Positions 8,866-18,684 of a DNA stretch of 64,000 nt are shown here, piece after piece. The DNA is from Hymenobacter sediminicola. GTDB taxonomy: Bacteria > Bacteroidota > Bacteroidia > Cytophagales > Hymenobacteraceae. Below the pieces are notes generated by a model. That model was given only the letters and a program-made list of their open reading frames with translations, was not told the DNA's origin and ran no database searches. The stretch spans positions 2,663,001 to 2,727,000 of the forward strand of contig NZ_CP060202.1 of NCBI RefSeq assembly GCF_014250515.1. Reading direction: 5' to 3'. A program made the position numbers and the translations under genes. The first letter of the stretch is position 1, and every line of letters begins with the position of its first letter.

Positions 8866-9304
8866 ATGGGTGAAGCTCTTGGCACTAGGTTCAAGTTTAT
8901 CAGGTAGTTTGCCTGCTAAATAGTGCAGCAGCATGTACAGTTTTCCCGCTTACGCCTTCATATGGTTTTCTAGCATCAGTCGGGTATTCCGGTCACTTTC
9001 TGGTGCAGCGTTGAATCCCATCAGTTGAAGATCTTGCGAGGATTTTACCCGCTATTCGGCGAACAGCTACTAATGCAGTAGCGGAGCCCATTATGTTGGT
9101 ATGGCTGTGACTTGCGTAAATTGCGCCGGTACCAGCAGATTCGCCGGTGAAATAAACATTCAGGTTCCAGAGTAGCCATTTGCGCAAAGCTGGTTTCGGA
9201 AACAAGTACGTGGTGTATGATGAGCAACACTTGCTCGGATTATATCAGAACCTGACTACACCTTACTCCCTTCCAGTTCGCTGGACTCAACGATAGAAGA
9301 GCAT
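8866..9304. other. Gene-free interval between the Mo-hydroxylase operon and ybaB
   Basis: 439 bases without a supportable gene. A 70-codon minus-strand frame at 8993-9205 has no recognisable domain. Bases 9239-9254 (ATTATATCAGAACCTG) match part of the shared element at 391-406 at 14 of 16 positions, which may be coincidence. Confidence 0.5.
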
Positions 9305-9634
9305 ATGTTTGACATGATGGGCATGATGGGCAAAATGAAAGAGTTGCAGGAGAAAATGCAGCAGGCCCAGCAGGAAATGCAGTTTGTGACGGCCACCGGC
9401 GAAGCGGGTGGCGGCCTTGTGCGCGCCACCGCCAACGGTCAGCGCCGCGTGATTAAGCTTGAAATTGATGAAACCCTCCTCTCCGACCGGGAAATGCTGT
9501 CGGACCTAGTAGTGGCGGCCGTGAACAAGGCCCTGGATGAAGCCGGCGACAAAGCCAAGGAGGAGCTAAAGCGCAAGACCAGCGGCCTGATCCCGAATAT
9601 TCCTGGCCTCGACCTCGGCGGTTTTGGCCTCTAG
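9305..9634 (+). CDS. ybaB: YbaB/EbfC family nucleoid-associated protein
   Basis: 109 residues, the usual length. Layout follows the family: an N-terminal Met/Gln/Lys-rich helix (MGKMKELQEKMQQAQQEM), then a beta-sheet with GLVRATANGQRRVIKLEID, then a C-terminal helix DLVVAAVNKALDEAGDKAKEELKRKT. YbaB proteins form dimers that bind and condense DNA. It is commonly linked to recR and dnaX, neither of which is present here. The downstream glycosyltransferase reads back into its last codons. Confidence 0.95.
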   Translation: MFDMMGMMGKMKELQEKMQQAQQEMQFVTATGEAGGGLVRATANGQRRVIKLEIDETLLSDREMLSDLVVAAVNKALDEAGDKAKEELKRKTSGLIPNIPGLDLGGFGL

Positions 9635-10712
9635 CAGCATTTCAACGCCAATTTCTGCTGTAACCGGTATTGCTGACGCCTGCGCCGATGTAGCCGTAGT
9701 AATACTGAACTGGAATGGTGCGGCCCTGCTGCGTCAGTTTTTGCCATCGGTGCTGGCCTACAGCAATGCGGCACAGATTATCGTCGTTGACAATGCCTCA
9801 ACGGATGACTCCGTGGCCGTTCTGGCACAGGAGTTTCCGCAAGTGAAGCTACTTGCGCATGCCGCCAACTTAGGCTTTTGTGAGGGCTATAATCAGGCCC
9901 TTAGCCAACTGGCACCCGATATCCGGTATGCGGTGCTGCTCAACTCCGATGTGGCCGTGACGCCGGGCTGGTTGCAGCCCATACGTCAGCTCCTGGAAGC
10001 ACGCCCTGCCGTAGCGGCCGTTCAGCCCAAAATACGGGCCCACGCGCAGCCGGAATTGTTCGAATACGCCGGAGCTGGTGGCGGCTACCTCGACCGGCTG
10101 GGCTACCCCTTTTGCCGTGGCCGCCTCTTCGACACCCTGGAACACGACCACGGCCAGTATGATGATGCACGACCGGTAGCCTGGGCTACTGGGGCTTGCA
10201 TGGCGGTGCGCCTGAGCGCCTGGCGTGCGCTAGACGGGCTGGAACCGGAATTCTTCGCGCACATGGAGGAAATAGACCTATGTTGGCGCCTCTGGAATGC
10301 CGGCCATGAGGTGTGGTACCACGGTGGCAGCACGGTGTACCACGTTGGGGGCGGCACCCTGCACAAATCCAACCCACGCAAAACCTACCTCAACTTCCGC
10401 AACGGGCTGGCGCTAGTCTATAAAAACACGCATGCATCGGAGCTGGCCAGCACTTTGGCTACCCGTCTTGTGCTGGATTGGGTGGCGGCGCTGCGCCTGC
10501 TGCTGCAGGGCGAATCGGCGGATGCCCGCGCCATCCTGCGGGCTCACCGTGACTTCTACCGCCGCCTCCCCTATTGGAAGCAGAAGCGCCGCCAGTATCC
10601 GCCGCGCCTCACGCAGCAGCGGCCGGGCGTGTATCGGGGCAGTCTGGTGTGGGCATATTTCGGGCAGGGCAAACGGAAATTTTCGGAACTGGATACTCGC
10701 TTGCTTTCCTGA
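9624..10712 (+). CDS. Glycosyltransferase family 2 (rhamnosyltransferase-like)
   Basis: About 362 residues. The GT-A fold is recognisable: VAVVILNWNG (23-32), VVDNASTDDS (54-63), NLGFCEGYN (82-90) and the metal-binding NSD at 107-109. Later motifs are WATGACMAVR and FFAHMEEIDLCWR, typical of dTDP-rhamnosyl transferases of this family. No ATG precedes the conserved core; the only in-frame start is TTG 9624, which overlaps ybaB by 11 bases. It would act at the cytoplasmic face of the inner membrane on polysaccharide intermediates. Donor and acceptor unknown. Confidence 0.88.
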   Translation: MASSSISTPISAVTGIADACADVAVVILNWNGAALLRQFLPSVLAYSNAAQIIVVDNASTDDSVAVLAQEFPQVKLLAHAANLGFCEGYNQALSQLAPDIRYAVLLNSDVAVTPGWLQPIRQLLEARPAVAAVQPKIRAHAQPELFEYAGAGGGYLDRLGYPFCRGRLFDTLEHDHGQYDDARPVAWATGACMAVRLSAWRALDGLEPEFFAHMEEIDLCWRLWNAGHEVWYHGGSTVYHVGGGTLHKSNPRKTYLNFRNGLALVYKNTHASELASTLATRLVLDWVAALRLLLQGESADARAILRAHRDFYRRLPYWKQKRRQYPPRLTQQRPGVYRGSLVWAYFGQGKRKFSELDTRLLS

Positions 10713-10762
10713 TTTTGGCGGCAGATTCTGCTATTGCGAAGTAGCTAAAATGGGCTGTTCAC

Positions 10763-10792
10763 AAAAAAGCCTGCCCTTTAATGAGAGCAGGC
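10763..10792 (-). terminator. Rho-independent terminator of the PspC gene
   Basis: On the minus strand, GCCTGC, a 12-base loop and GCAGGC are followed by TTTTTT. It lies just downstream of the PspC stop codon. Confidence 0.7.
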
Positions 10793-10815
10793 ACCTAAAG
10801 AAGCCAACATGCACG

Positions 10816-11034
10816 TTATAAATCCCAGACCGTGCTGCGCTGCCGGCGCATGGCACGCCGCACGTTCATCCAGAAGGCAAGAGCGAAGTACAGCACAATG
10901 GGCGAGCCAAAGGTGAAGAACGAAGCGTATACGAAGGAAAGCCGGACACTGCTGGAAGAGAAGCCCAACCGGTTGCCCAAAGCATTGCATACCCCGAAGC
11001 TCTGCTTTTCGATGTAGTCGGTAAGACGTTTCAT
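10816..11034 (-). CDS. PspC-domain membrane protein
   Basis: 72 residues starting at ATG 11034 (MKRLTDYIEKQSFGVC). A PspC-type N-terminus is followed by one hydrophobic helix pair (FVYASFFTFGSPIVLYFALAF) and a basic tail (NVRRAMRRQR). PspC proteins are inner-membrane stress-associated factors; small stand-alone copies are common in Cytophagales. The longer frame upstream adds 63 residues with no similarity. It is transcribed away from the OmpA-like gene, 157 bases apart, and followed by a terminator. Confidence 0.82.
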   Translation of the reverse strand: MKRLTDYIEKQSFGVCNALGNRLGFSSSSVRLSFVYASFFTFGSPIVLYFALAFWMNVRRAMRRQRSTVWDL

Positions 11035-11191
11035 AGCATCCTGTTGTAAAGACTGAGTGTTGCTAACCTGGTACAAAATAACAAGATACGTGTGCCTGAG
11101 CAAGCTCAAGCGGTGCAAATTCCTTCCAAGATACGTCTCCCGTACGCGGTTTTCCGTTTGTTGTCTGAAATTCCGCCCCGATACTCTGCTT

Positions 11192-13000
11192 ATGAGAAGC
11201 CTTTCGCACCTGATTTCGCCCACCTTGCTTCTGGTTGTAGCCGGTACGCTGCCCGGTTGTACGCTACCTAAGATGTTGAAGGTTGCGCAAAGCGGTCAGC
11301 AAGTGAGCGTGCAGCCTTCGGTGCTGGAAAGCAACGGCGAAAATGTGCTGTTTGAGGTAACGGCCCGCGTGCCGGCTAAGCACCTGAAAAAAGGCGCGGC
11401 CTACGGCCTCAATCTGCGCTACGTCTATGATAATGGCCTGCGCGAAGACACGCTGGGTCGCCTTTCCTTCGTATCAGGCGAGTATGTGTACGATGAGGAA
11501 AAAAAGGACCAGTTGGTCCTCAAAAAGCAGCTCTCTTTCCCCTACACTCCGGCCAAAAGCCCCGGCGAACTACTGGCCCTCCCCGAAGCCCGCGAGTTGA
11601 AGGCAAAAGGCAAGCGGGTGAAAGGCAAGGAGTTTCGGGTGGCGCGGGGCATCGTAAGCACGGGCCAGCTGGTAGTGCGTCAGGATACGGCCATTACGCT
11701 ACTGGTTGATAACGTAGACAATAACATGAGCGGCACCCGCGTGCTGCCGTTTTTCTTCGATGCAGGCAAGGCCGAAATTCGTAATTACCTGGGCACCAAT
11801 GTAGCAGCGCTAGAAGACTTCATTGAGGCCAACCAGCGCACCGAAAAGGTGATGATAGTGGCCGGGCACTCGCCCGACTCGCTGGATGCCCACGACCGGC
11901 GCCTGGCCGACAAGCGGGTGCTGGCGCTACAGAAGTATTATAAAAACCGCGTCGATACGGATTCCTACCTGAACCGGGTGCGCGACATCGACTTCGAAAC
12001 AGAAGCTTATCACCGGCGCTGGGACCTGTTTCTCAACAAGGTGCAACAATCGGCGCTGAAGCCCGCGCAGGTCGATTCGGTGCTGCTGCTCATCAACGAT
12101 ACGCCCGGCACCTATGCTCAGAAGGAAAAGAGCCTGCACAAGCTCTCCTACTTCGACTATCTGGAGCAGTACATCTACCCGGTGATGCGCTTCGGAACGG
12201 TGGCCGTGCAGTATTCGGCGCCCAAGCGCTACGATTCGGAAATCTATCTGCTCTCGAAAAAGATAGTAGAGAAGCAGCTGGAGGCCGATGCCCTGACGCC
12301 GGAGGAGCTGCGCTACTCGGCCACGCTCACGCCGCTGCTGGCCGAAAAGCAACGCATCTACGAAACCTCGGCCGCTACCACCGGCCGCTGGGAAGCCTAC
12401 CACAATTTGGCCGTAGTGCTGCTGCTGCGTTCCGAAAAAGAGGTGAGCGACAAAGTGCGCCGGGCCTATCTGCGCCGCTCGGCCGTGAATTTTACGCTAG
12501 CCGCGCACCGCAACCCCACGGCTAACATGTTCTACCGCGTAGCCACGGCCTACCACCGCGCCGGCGATAAGCTGGAAGCCCTGCAGAACTACGACTACGC
12601 CATCAAGCTGGGCGGCCCGCGGCCCGTATTGGACAAGGTATTTGCTGATAAGGCAGCGCTGGAAATCGAAGTCGGGCAGTTGGATGATGCGCTGGGTAGC
12701 CTCAGCTATAGCTCCAAAAGCTACCAGAACACCATGAACCGGGCGCTTATCTACCTGCTCAAAGGCAACTACGAAGGCGCCACCAGCATCTACCAGGAAG
12801 CCCTTATCCTGAAGCCCAACGACCCGCTGGCCTACTACTGCCTGGCCGTAGTGGCCGCACGCCAGCAGGACGAAACCCAAATGGGCCAAAACCTGCGCCG
12901 CGCCGTGCAGCTCGACCGGAAGTTCGCCAGCCGCGCCGTCGAGGACCTAGAGTTTGCCGAATACGCTAAAGGGAAGGTATTTCTGGAGGTGTTGCGGTAG
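11192..13000 (+). CDS. Lipoprotein with OmpA-like domain followed by TPR repeats
   Basis: 602 residues from ATG 11192; the frame upstream overlaps the divergent promoter region. A signal peptide ends in a lipobox with Cys23 (TLPGC). An N-terminal beta-rich region is followed around residues 190-260 by an OmpA/MotB-like peptidoglycan-binding module (FFFDAGKAEIRN, then VMIVAGHSPDSLDAHDRRLADKR). The C-terminal third is tetratricopeptide repeats (YRVATAYHRAGDKLEALQNYDYAIKL, later ALIYLLKGNYEGATSIYQEAL). Probably an outer-membrane lipoprotein that touches peptidoglycan and recruits partners through the TPRs. OmpA domains usually sit at the C-terminus, so the order here is unusual. No specific system can be named. 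Confidence 0.8.
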   Translation: MRSLSHLISPTLLLVVAGTLPGCTLPKMLKVAQSGQQVSVQPSVLESNGENVLFEVTARVPAKHLKKGAAYGLNLRYVYDNGLREDTLGRLSFVSGEYVYDEEKKDQLVLKKQLSFPYTPAKSPGELLALPEARELKAKGKRVKGKEFRVARGIVSTGQLVVRQDTAITLLVDNVDNNMSGTRVLPFFFDAGKAEIRNYLGTNVAALEDFIEANQRTEKVMIVAGHSPDSLDAHDRRLADKRVLALQKYYKNRVDTDSYLNRVRDIDFETEAYHRRWDLFLNKVQQSALKPAQVDSVLLLINDTPGTYAQKEKSLHKLSYFDYLEQYIYPVMRFGTVAVQYSAPKRYDSEIYLLSKKIVEKQLEADALTPEELRYSATLTPLLAEKQRIYETSAATTGRWEAYHNLAVVLLLRSEKEVSDKVRRAYLRRSAVNFTLAAHRNPTANMFYRVATAYHRAGDKLEALQNYDYAIKLGGPRPVLDKVFADKAALEIEVGQLDDALGSLSYSSKSYQNTMNRALIYLLKGNYEGATSIYQEALILKPNDPLAYYCLAVVAARQQDETQMGQNLRRAVQLDRKFASRAVEDLEFAEYAKGKVFLEVLR

Positions 13001-13044
13001 ACAGCTCTTACCGGTGCAAAAGAGCGTTACTTATTTGAAGTGCT

Positions 13045-13380
13045 ATGAAAACAAGAGCCTATTCCCTTCTGGCATCGGCAGCACTGTTTACTGGTTGCCT
13101 TTCTACTAAAGTACCTCCTACCGAGCCCGACAGTGCGCTACTGCTGCAGTTGAATAATCGGCAGCTTACTGTGACTTCATTGAGTTCTGCTATCCAGACC
13201 AACATTACCCGACAGGAGCAAAAAGGCGATACGCTGGTCCTGACGTATACAAAAGGTGCTTTTCTTCGCAATCCTTCAAATACGGTTGCCGTGGCTGAAA
13301 ACATCCGGTATGTCAGGTGCGCAAATCAGGTATATAGAGTAGTAGCGGCGGCTGACGGCTTGCGGCTTGAGCCGTTGTAA
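13045..13380 (+). CDS. Small uncharacterised lipoprotein
   Basis: 111 residues. The signal peptide ends at a probable lipidated Cys18 (LFTGC). The mature part is predicted beta-rich with no recognised motif. It lies 44 bases downstream of the OmpA/TPR lipoprotein on the same strand and could be co-transcribed. Composition is less GC-rich than its neighbours. Function unknown. Confidence 0.7.
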   Translation: MKTRAYSLLASAALFTGCLSTKVPPTEPDSALLLQLNNRQLTVTSLSSAIQTNITRQEQKGDTLVLTYTKGAFLRNPSNTVAVAENIRYVRCANQVYRVVAAADGLRLEPL

Positions 13381-13410
13381 CTTGCCTTTTCCATTGTGAA
13401 GCCGCCTTTA

Positions 13411-13442
13411 TTTGCCCGTCCCGGCTAGCCGTTGTAGCTTTA
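13411..13442 (+). promoter_or_regulatory. Promoter of the pyruvate dehydrogenase E1 beta gene
   Basis: TTTG at 13411-13414, a 20-base spacer, then TAGCTTTA at 13435-13442, one base off the Bacteroidota -7 consensus TAnnTTTG. The start site would be near 13448, giving a leader of about 45 nt. Confidence 0.6.
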
Positions 13443-13493
13443 CGCGCCGGCTGGCCCGGCTTTTTCATTCTGACTTTCGAACTGCAACAGACT

Positions 13494-14477
<984 letters not shown>

Positions 14478-14495
14478 AGAAGCTCTGCTTTTCGC

Positions 14496-14534
14496 AAAAA
14501 GCCCCGCAGCCGTTCTGGTTGCGGGGCTTTTTTA
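14496..14534 (+). terminator. Rho-independent terminator after pdhB
   Basis: AAAAAGCCCCGCAGC, a short loop and GTTGCGGGGCTTTTTT form a GC-rich stem with one mismatch-tolerant closing pair and a T tract. The flanking A run allows termination from the opposite strand as well, which suits the convergent gene at 14604. Confidence 0.9.
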
Positions 14535-14603
14535 TTACGGAACGGGAAGCCAGTTCACTCATCTATATCCAAATTCAAGACTGGATTCCAAATGGTTCTG
14601 CTA

Positions 14604-16004
14604 TTACCACAATATCCGTGGCCCCAACTCCAGCGTAGCCTGTGCCGTTGCCGATGCCCAGAAGCAGACCGCCACAAAACCGATGTACGCCACGCTCACA
14701 GCCGCTAGCTGCCAGCGCAGCAACTGGCCCGGGCGCCACGCCGTGGGCCAGCCGAAGCACAGCACCGCATAGAGGAGCAGATGCAGCGGGAGCAGGAAGC
14801 GGCATTCCATGCTCATGGGCAACATAGGCAGGCAGGGCACCAGCAACACCGCCAGCACCAGCCACTGGTGCCAGGGTAGCTTGCGGAAACGGGTACGCAG
14901 CAACACGAGCAGCGCCCCGAACCATACCGTATAGTTCAGCCACGCCAAACCCCAGGTAGGCACGTACACCCGCTTGATATACGGCGTCGGATATTGCACA
15001 TCAAGTCCATTGAACAGCCGCCAGGCATACATTTTCGTGAATGTGAGCGGATGACGCAGCACCAGTTGCAGATAACTGCCGTATGAATCGAACCAGCCGA
15101 TACGCTCGGCCTTCACCAGTTGCTCGCCGGCTACGTCCCGGAAAATCATAACGGGCTCGTAGTAGTCGGTTCGGATATTGGTTTCGTACTTCTGGTGCAA
15201 CAGTCCCCACTTCAGCTTTTCGCGGTAGAGGTTGTTTGTTTCGAGGTTCTCGTGCTGGGCCAGTACCAACGGCGAGTTTTGCTGGAACTGGTAGTGGTTG
15301 ATCAGCAGCTGCGGCAACCACACTAGCGCCAGGCCGGCCAGCAGCGCCAGCGTACGAGCCATCCGCCGACTACCATTGATGTGGGGCGGCAACACAGCCA
15401 GAAGCGCCATGAAAAAAGGAACAGAAATCAGATAGGTAGGGCGCATGTTGCAGGCCGCTGCCACACACATTCCGGCTCCCACTGCTCCCCACAGGCCGGT
15501 ATTATACAGCAGCAATACACCTAGTCCCAGCGCCCACAGAGCCGGAAAATCGGTGAGTGTGAAGTTGAAATAGTCGCGCCACAGGGCAAAGCCCAGCGCC
15601 GCAAAGGCCAGCCGCCGCACCCAGGCCAGAGGCTCCTGCTGCCCCCTGACGGCCTGCCACAGCCGTGGCCCAATCAGCCCAAACCCTACGGCCGCCGATA
15701 CCGCTCCGAACACCCGGGCAAAGAAAATGGGCGGCAGATTGGTGTAGAACTGCACGATTCGCAGCGGCAGCAGCAACAGCGGCAGCAGGTACCCACGGAA
15801 ACTATCGTGAAAGTTGAGGAGCGAGAAGCTACCCTGCTTGTGGTAATAGATGGAAATGAACCAATAATTCAGCGAGTCATGGTATAAGCGTGTGTAGCCA
15901 GAGAAAGGCAGGTACAGCAAGTACGCCAGCAACAACAGCAGCGTCAGGCGCCAATACGGGAGCCGCGGACGGTCAGGCCAAGCCGATAGTATTCGTGTCA
16001 GCAA
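14604..16004 (-). CDS. Polytopic membrane protein, GT-C glycosyltransferase-like (copy 2)
   Basis: 466 residues from a TTG start at 16004. There are about ten or more hydrophobic segments. A short acidic loop after the first helix (YTRLYHDSLNYWFIS) is in the position where GT-C enzymes place their catalytic aspartate. Overall layout resembles dolichyl-phosphate-mannose mannosyltransferase/ArnT-like proteins, but the family cannot be fixed by eye. It is a clear paralogue of the upstream gene: both carry FWRDxFxFTxxDxPAL, a LNY or LDV segment before a YxxxxY motif, and similar C-terminal helices. A lipid-linked sugar substrate is inference. Confidence 0.72.
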   Translation of the reverse strand: MLTRILSAWPDRPRLPYWRLTLLLLLAYLLYLPFSGYTRLYHDSLNYWFISIYYHKQGSFSLLNFHDSFRGYLLPLLLLPLRIVQFYTNLPPIFFARVFGAVSAAVGFGLIGPRLWQAVRGQQEPLAWVRRLAFAALGFALWRDYFNFTLTDFPALWALGLGVLLLYNTGLWGAVGAGMCVAAACNMRPTYLISVPFFMALLAVLPPHINGSRRMARTLALLAGLALVWLPQLLINHYQFQQNSPLVLAQHENLETNNLYREKLKWGLLHQKYETNIRTDYYEPVMIFRDVAGEQLVKAERIGWFDSYGSYLQLVLRHPLTFTKMYAWRLFNGLDVQYPTPYIKRVYVPTWGLAWLNYTVWFGALLVLLRTRFRKLPWHQWLVLAVLLVPCLPMLPMSMECRFLLPLHLLLYAVLCFGWPTAWRPGQLLRWQLAAVSVAYIGFVAVCFWASATAQATLELGPRILW

Positions 16005-16031
16005 GAGAATTTGAGGTTTAGCGAAGCCCGT

Positions 16032-17501
16032 TTAGTCGTCCACCAAGGACTTGCCTTTGCCAGGGTCGGGCTGCAAGTTGCGGAAAGTGGCTGCGGAAAG
16101 CCAGAAGCAGCTGCCCAGCCACAGGCCGATTACCAGCAACCCCGCTACCAACCGTAGCGGCCGGCCCCGCCACCAGGCCTGATAGGGCCGAAGTGAAAAC
16201 CGGAACGCGGCCACCGAAAGCAGCAGCAAATGCAGCGGCAGCACAAACCTCGACTCAATAGCAGTAGGCACGGCCACCGCGCAGGGCAGCAGCAGCGCCA
16301 GCAGCAGCAAGGCACGCGGCCAATTCAGCCAACGCACTGGCTTGGTCCCTACGACTACGCTCAGCGCCAGCCCCAGAACCGTGTAATTCAGCAGTTGCAG
16401 TAAGTGGCGTTCCGGGCCGTAGTCGTGCAGTAGGTACGGGGCCGGTTGCTGCACGTCAAGCCCGTTGAACAAGTGCCGCACGTAGCGCCAGCCGTAGTCG
16501 AGGGGGTTGCGTAGCGCAATGTCCAGAAACTGGCCGTACGACGAGTATTGGCTTATTCCGGCTTCTTGCAGCACCCGCAGCCCGGTCGGGTCCACGAAAA
16601 ACAGGCGCTTGCTCAGGTCGGCATCGTAGCGGAGCAAACGGGTACCCCAGGTTAGCTGCTTAAGATATAGTGGCGCCTGCTCCGTATCAGAAACGCGGGC
16701 CAGCACCAAGGGCGTATTCTGCTGAAAATGGAGCCGGTTAATGGCCAGTTGCGGAGCCAGCGCCAGCGCCATGCCTAGTAGTAGCAACGCCCAACGGAAT
16801 AACCTCTTAGCTAGGCTGTGCCGGTCGTGTTGCCAGTTCCACCAGGCTGCCAGGGCCAGCGCCGGAGGCACGGCGGCCAGATACATCGGGCGGCTGTTGA
16901 AAGCAGCGGCGAGGCTGAGTCCTGCTAGCAGCCACCAGCCCAGCCCCCGCCGACCACATGCCCATAAGGCCAGCAACAGCAGCGTCAGAGCCGGCATATC
17001 AATCATGGTGAAGCTGAAATGGTCGCGCCAGAACACAAAGGACAGCAGCACCAGCGCCAGCCAGCGTATTCCAGCCACGCGGCCGGGCACTAACTGCTGC
17101 CACATCGCCGGAATCAGCCAGGCGTAGAGCGCCGCAGCCCACACTACCCCCATAGCTTTGGCGGCCTGCGGCATGGTGCAGGAAGTAAAAAACCGGATGA
17201 TAAGAGCCGGAAAGTGCAGCAGCGCCGCCAAGTAGCCGCGCGTGGGTGTATCGAAATACAGCAGTGAAAAGGCTTGGTGCTGCCGCTGAAAGGATACAGC
17301 CAGCTCCCAGTAGTGGCCGGCATCGTAGGGCATCCGCTCCCCCGTGAGCCCGCCGCCCAACAGGAAATAGGTGCCATAGAGTCCCACGACCACCAATACG
17401 CGCACCCAGAGCGGCCAGTCATGTCGCCAGAGGCTAGCTGCAGTATCTGCGGGCCTGCTCACGGCTGCGGAAATAGAGGGTAGCGGGTTCAACTCGGGCA
17501 T
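16032..17501 (-). CDS. Polytopic membrane protein, GT-C glycosyltransferase-like (copy 1)
   Basis: 489 residues, ATG at 17501. Many transmembrane helices are present, with the loop GERMPYDAGHYWELAVSF after helix 1 where GT-C enzymes carry acidic catalytic residues. Shared landmarks with the downstream gene include FVFWRDHFSFTMIDMPAL and FNGLDVQ-PAPYL. The two genes are 27 bases apart on the same strand and form an operon by tandem duplication. Likely an inner-membrane transferase or a membrane protein of surface-polysaccharide metabolism. Its donor is unknown. Confidence 0.72.
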   Translation of the reverse strand: MPELNPLPSISAAVSRPADTAASLWRHDWPLWVRVLVVVGLYGTYFLLGGGLTGERMPYDAGHYWELAVSFQRQHQAFSLLYFDTPTRGYLAALLHFPALIIRFFTSCTMPQAAKAMGVVWAAALYAWLIPAMWQQLVPGRVAGIRWLALVLLSFVFWRDHFSFTMIDMPALTLLLLALWACGRRGLGWWLLAGLSLAAAFNSRPMYLAAVPPALALAAWWNWQHDRHSLAKRLFRWALLLLGMALALAPQLAINRLHFQQNTPLVLARVSDTEQAPLYLKQLTWGTRLLRYDADLSKRLFFVDPTGLRVLQEAGISQYSSYGQFLDIALRNPLDYGWRYVRHLFNGLDVQQPAPYLLHDYGPERHLLQLLNYTVLGLALSVVVGTKPVRWLNWPRALLLLALLLPCAVAVPTAIESRFVLPLHLLLLSVAAFRFSLRPYQAWWRGRPLRLVAGLLVIGLWLGSCFWLSAATFRNLQPDPGKGKSLVDD

Positions 17502-17600
17502 TTAGCAGGCAGACTAGATAAGCAAATGGGCCGGCAGGAGGGATTTTACGTACCTTTTGCCTAAAGCTACGCCGCATTTCCCCTACCCTCGCCTTCCCAC

Positions 17601-18137
17601 ATGAATCACCGCCTGCATCTTCGATTCGAGCAGCTTGAACAAGCTACTGACCGCCTGCTGAAATCGGCCGAGGCGCTGGGCAGCAAGTCACACCAGTCAC
17701 CGGGGCTAGGCCAATGGTCGGCGGCGCAGGTAGTGCAGCATCTGGTGGTTTCGGAAACCGGCATATCTCAGTATCTCGACAAGAAGCTGCAGCACTCTGA
17801 GGAATTGGAAAAGGCCGGGCTGGGTCACACACTCAAGTCGGTGCTGCTACGCGTGTTGCTGCGCCTGCCTTTCACCCGCTTCAAGGCGCCATCCCGGCTA
17901 GCCGAGCTGACGCCAGACCAGGTGGAATCGTTGCCGCAATTGCGCGAGGAATGGCAGTCGGTGCGCCGCCGTTTGGAGCAGACGCTAAACGAATATCCGG
18001 GCAAGCTCCTGGACCGGGCCATTTTCAAGCACCCACGTTCCGGCATGCTCACCATTTACCAAACCCTGGATTTCATGCTCGACCATGTGCTGCACCACCA
18101 GCGTCAGCTCGAACGGATTGGCAAAGCCCTCCAGTAG
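17601..18137 (+). CDS. DinB-family (DinB_2) putative metal-dependent protein
   Basis: 178 residues, a four-helix-bundle DinB/YfiT-type protein. The likely metal ligands are His47 (QWSAAQVVQHL) and His162 and His166 near the C-terminus (LDHVLHHQRQL), spaced as in the family. Known members are thiol-dependent transferases or hydrolases, often acting on bacillithiol or similar thiols, but most are uncharacterised. Divergent from the GT-C pair. Confidence 0.85.
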   Translation: MNHRLHLRFEQLEQATDRLLKSAEALGSKSHQSPGLGQWSAAQVVQHLVVSETGISQYLDKKLQHSEELEKAGLGHTLKSVLLRVLLRLPFTRFKAPSRLAELTPDQVESLPQLREEWQSVRRRLEQTLNEYPGKLLDRAIFKHPRSGMLTIYQTLDFMLDHVLHHQRQLERIGKALQ

Positions 18138-18193
18138 CTATTAGCCGGTCTACACTAGCATCAGTTACAGGTTGAGCAGGGCGGAAGTGAAGC

Positions 18194-18640
18194 CTACTTC
18201 TTCTCCCGAACGATATCAGCGTAGCTGGAATGCCGCGTCATTTCGGTGAAAGTGGCAGTCAGCTCTGGTGGTGGCACCGTGAGTTTGCGTAGCTTCAGAT
18301 CCAGCCAAGCCCCATCAACGGCTACCACGGCAGCCTCGCGGCCATCGGCTTTGTAAAGAGTATGGACAATGCGCCAGCGGGAGCCATCGGCATTTAGCCC
18401 ACCCAGCTCTGCCGAGACGCGGATGATTTCGCTCAAGTGAATTTCCTTCAAAAAGCGGGTGTCTTCGCGGAACAGAATGGGGCCAATGCCTAACTCGGCA
18501 AACCGATGCATGGAGAAACCTTGGTCAGCCAGGAAGTCTAGCCGCACCTGAGCAGCATAGTCGGTGTAGGCAGAATGGCGCATGTGTACGTTCGGGTCCA
18601 TGTCGGCCCAGCGCACCGTGAAACTCTTGATATAGGTCAT
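18194..18640 (-). CDS. Acyl-CoA thioesterase, hotdog fold (4HBT family)
   Basis: 148 residues. The N-terminal RWADMDPNVHMRHSAYTDY is the 4-hydroxybenzoyl-CoA thioesterase signature: Asp in the first helix region, then N-x-H followed by the hotdog helix. The length is normal for a single-domain hotdog thioesterase. It would hydrolyse an acyl-CoA or acyl-ACP in the cytoplasm; chain length is not predictable. It is followed 44 bases upstream by the methyltransferase gene on the same strand, so the two may share a transcript. Confidence 0.87.
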   Translation of the reverse strand: MTYIKSFTVRWADMDPNVHMRHSAYTDYAAQVRLDFLADQGFSMHRFAELGIGPILFREDTRFLKEIHLSEIIRVSAELGGLNADGSRWRIVHTLYKADGREAAVVAVDGAWLDLKLRKLTVPPPELTATFTEMTRHSSYADIVREKK

Positions 18641-18684
18641 GCTTGCGGAATAAATAAGGAAAAAGCCGGATATGAGCGAACCGC

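Noticed and set aside
8993-9205. 70-codon minus-strand frame in the 8.9-9.3 kb gap
   Set aside because: No recognised domain, start context or conserved neighbour.
13446-13465. GCCGG/CCGGC hairpin with TTTTT in the pdhB leader
   Set aside because: Only five paired bases; too weak to call an attenuator.
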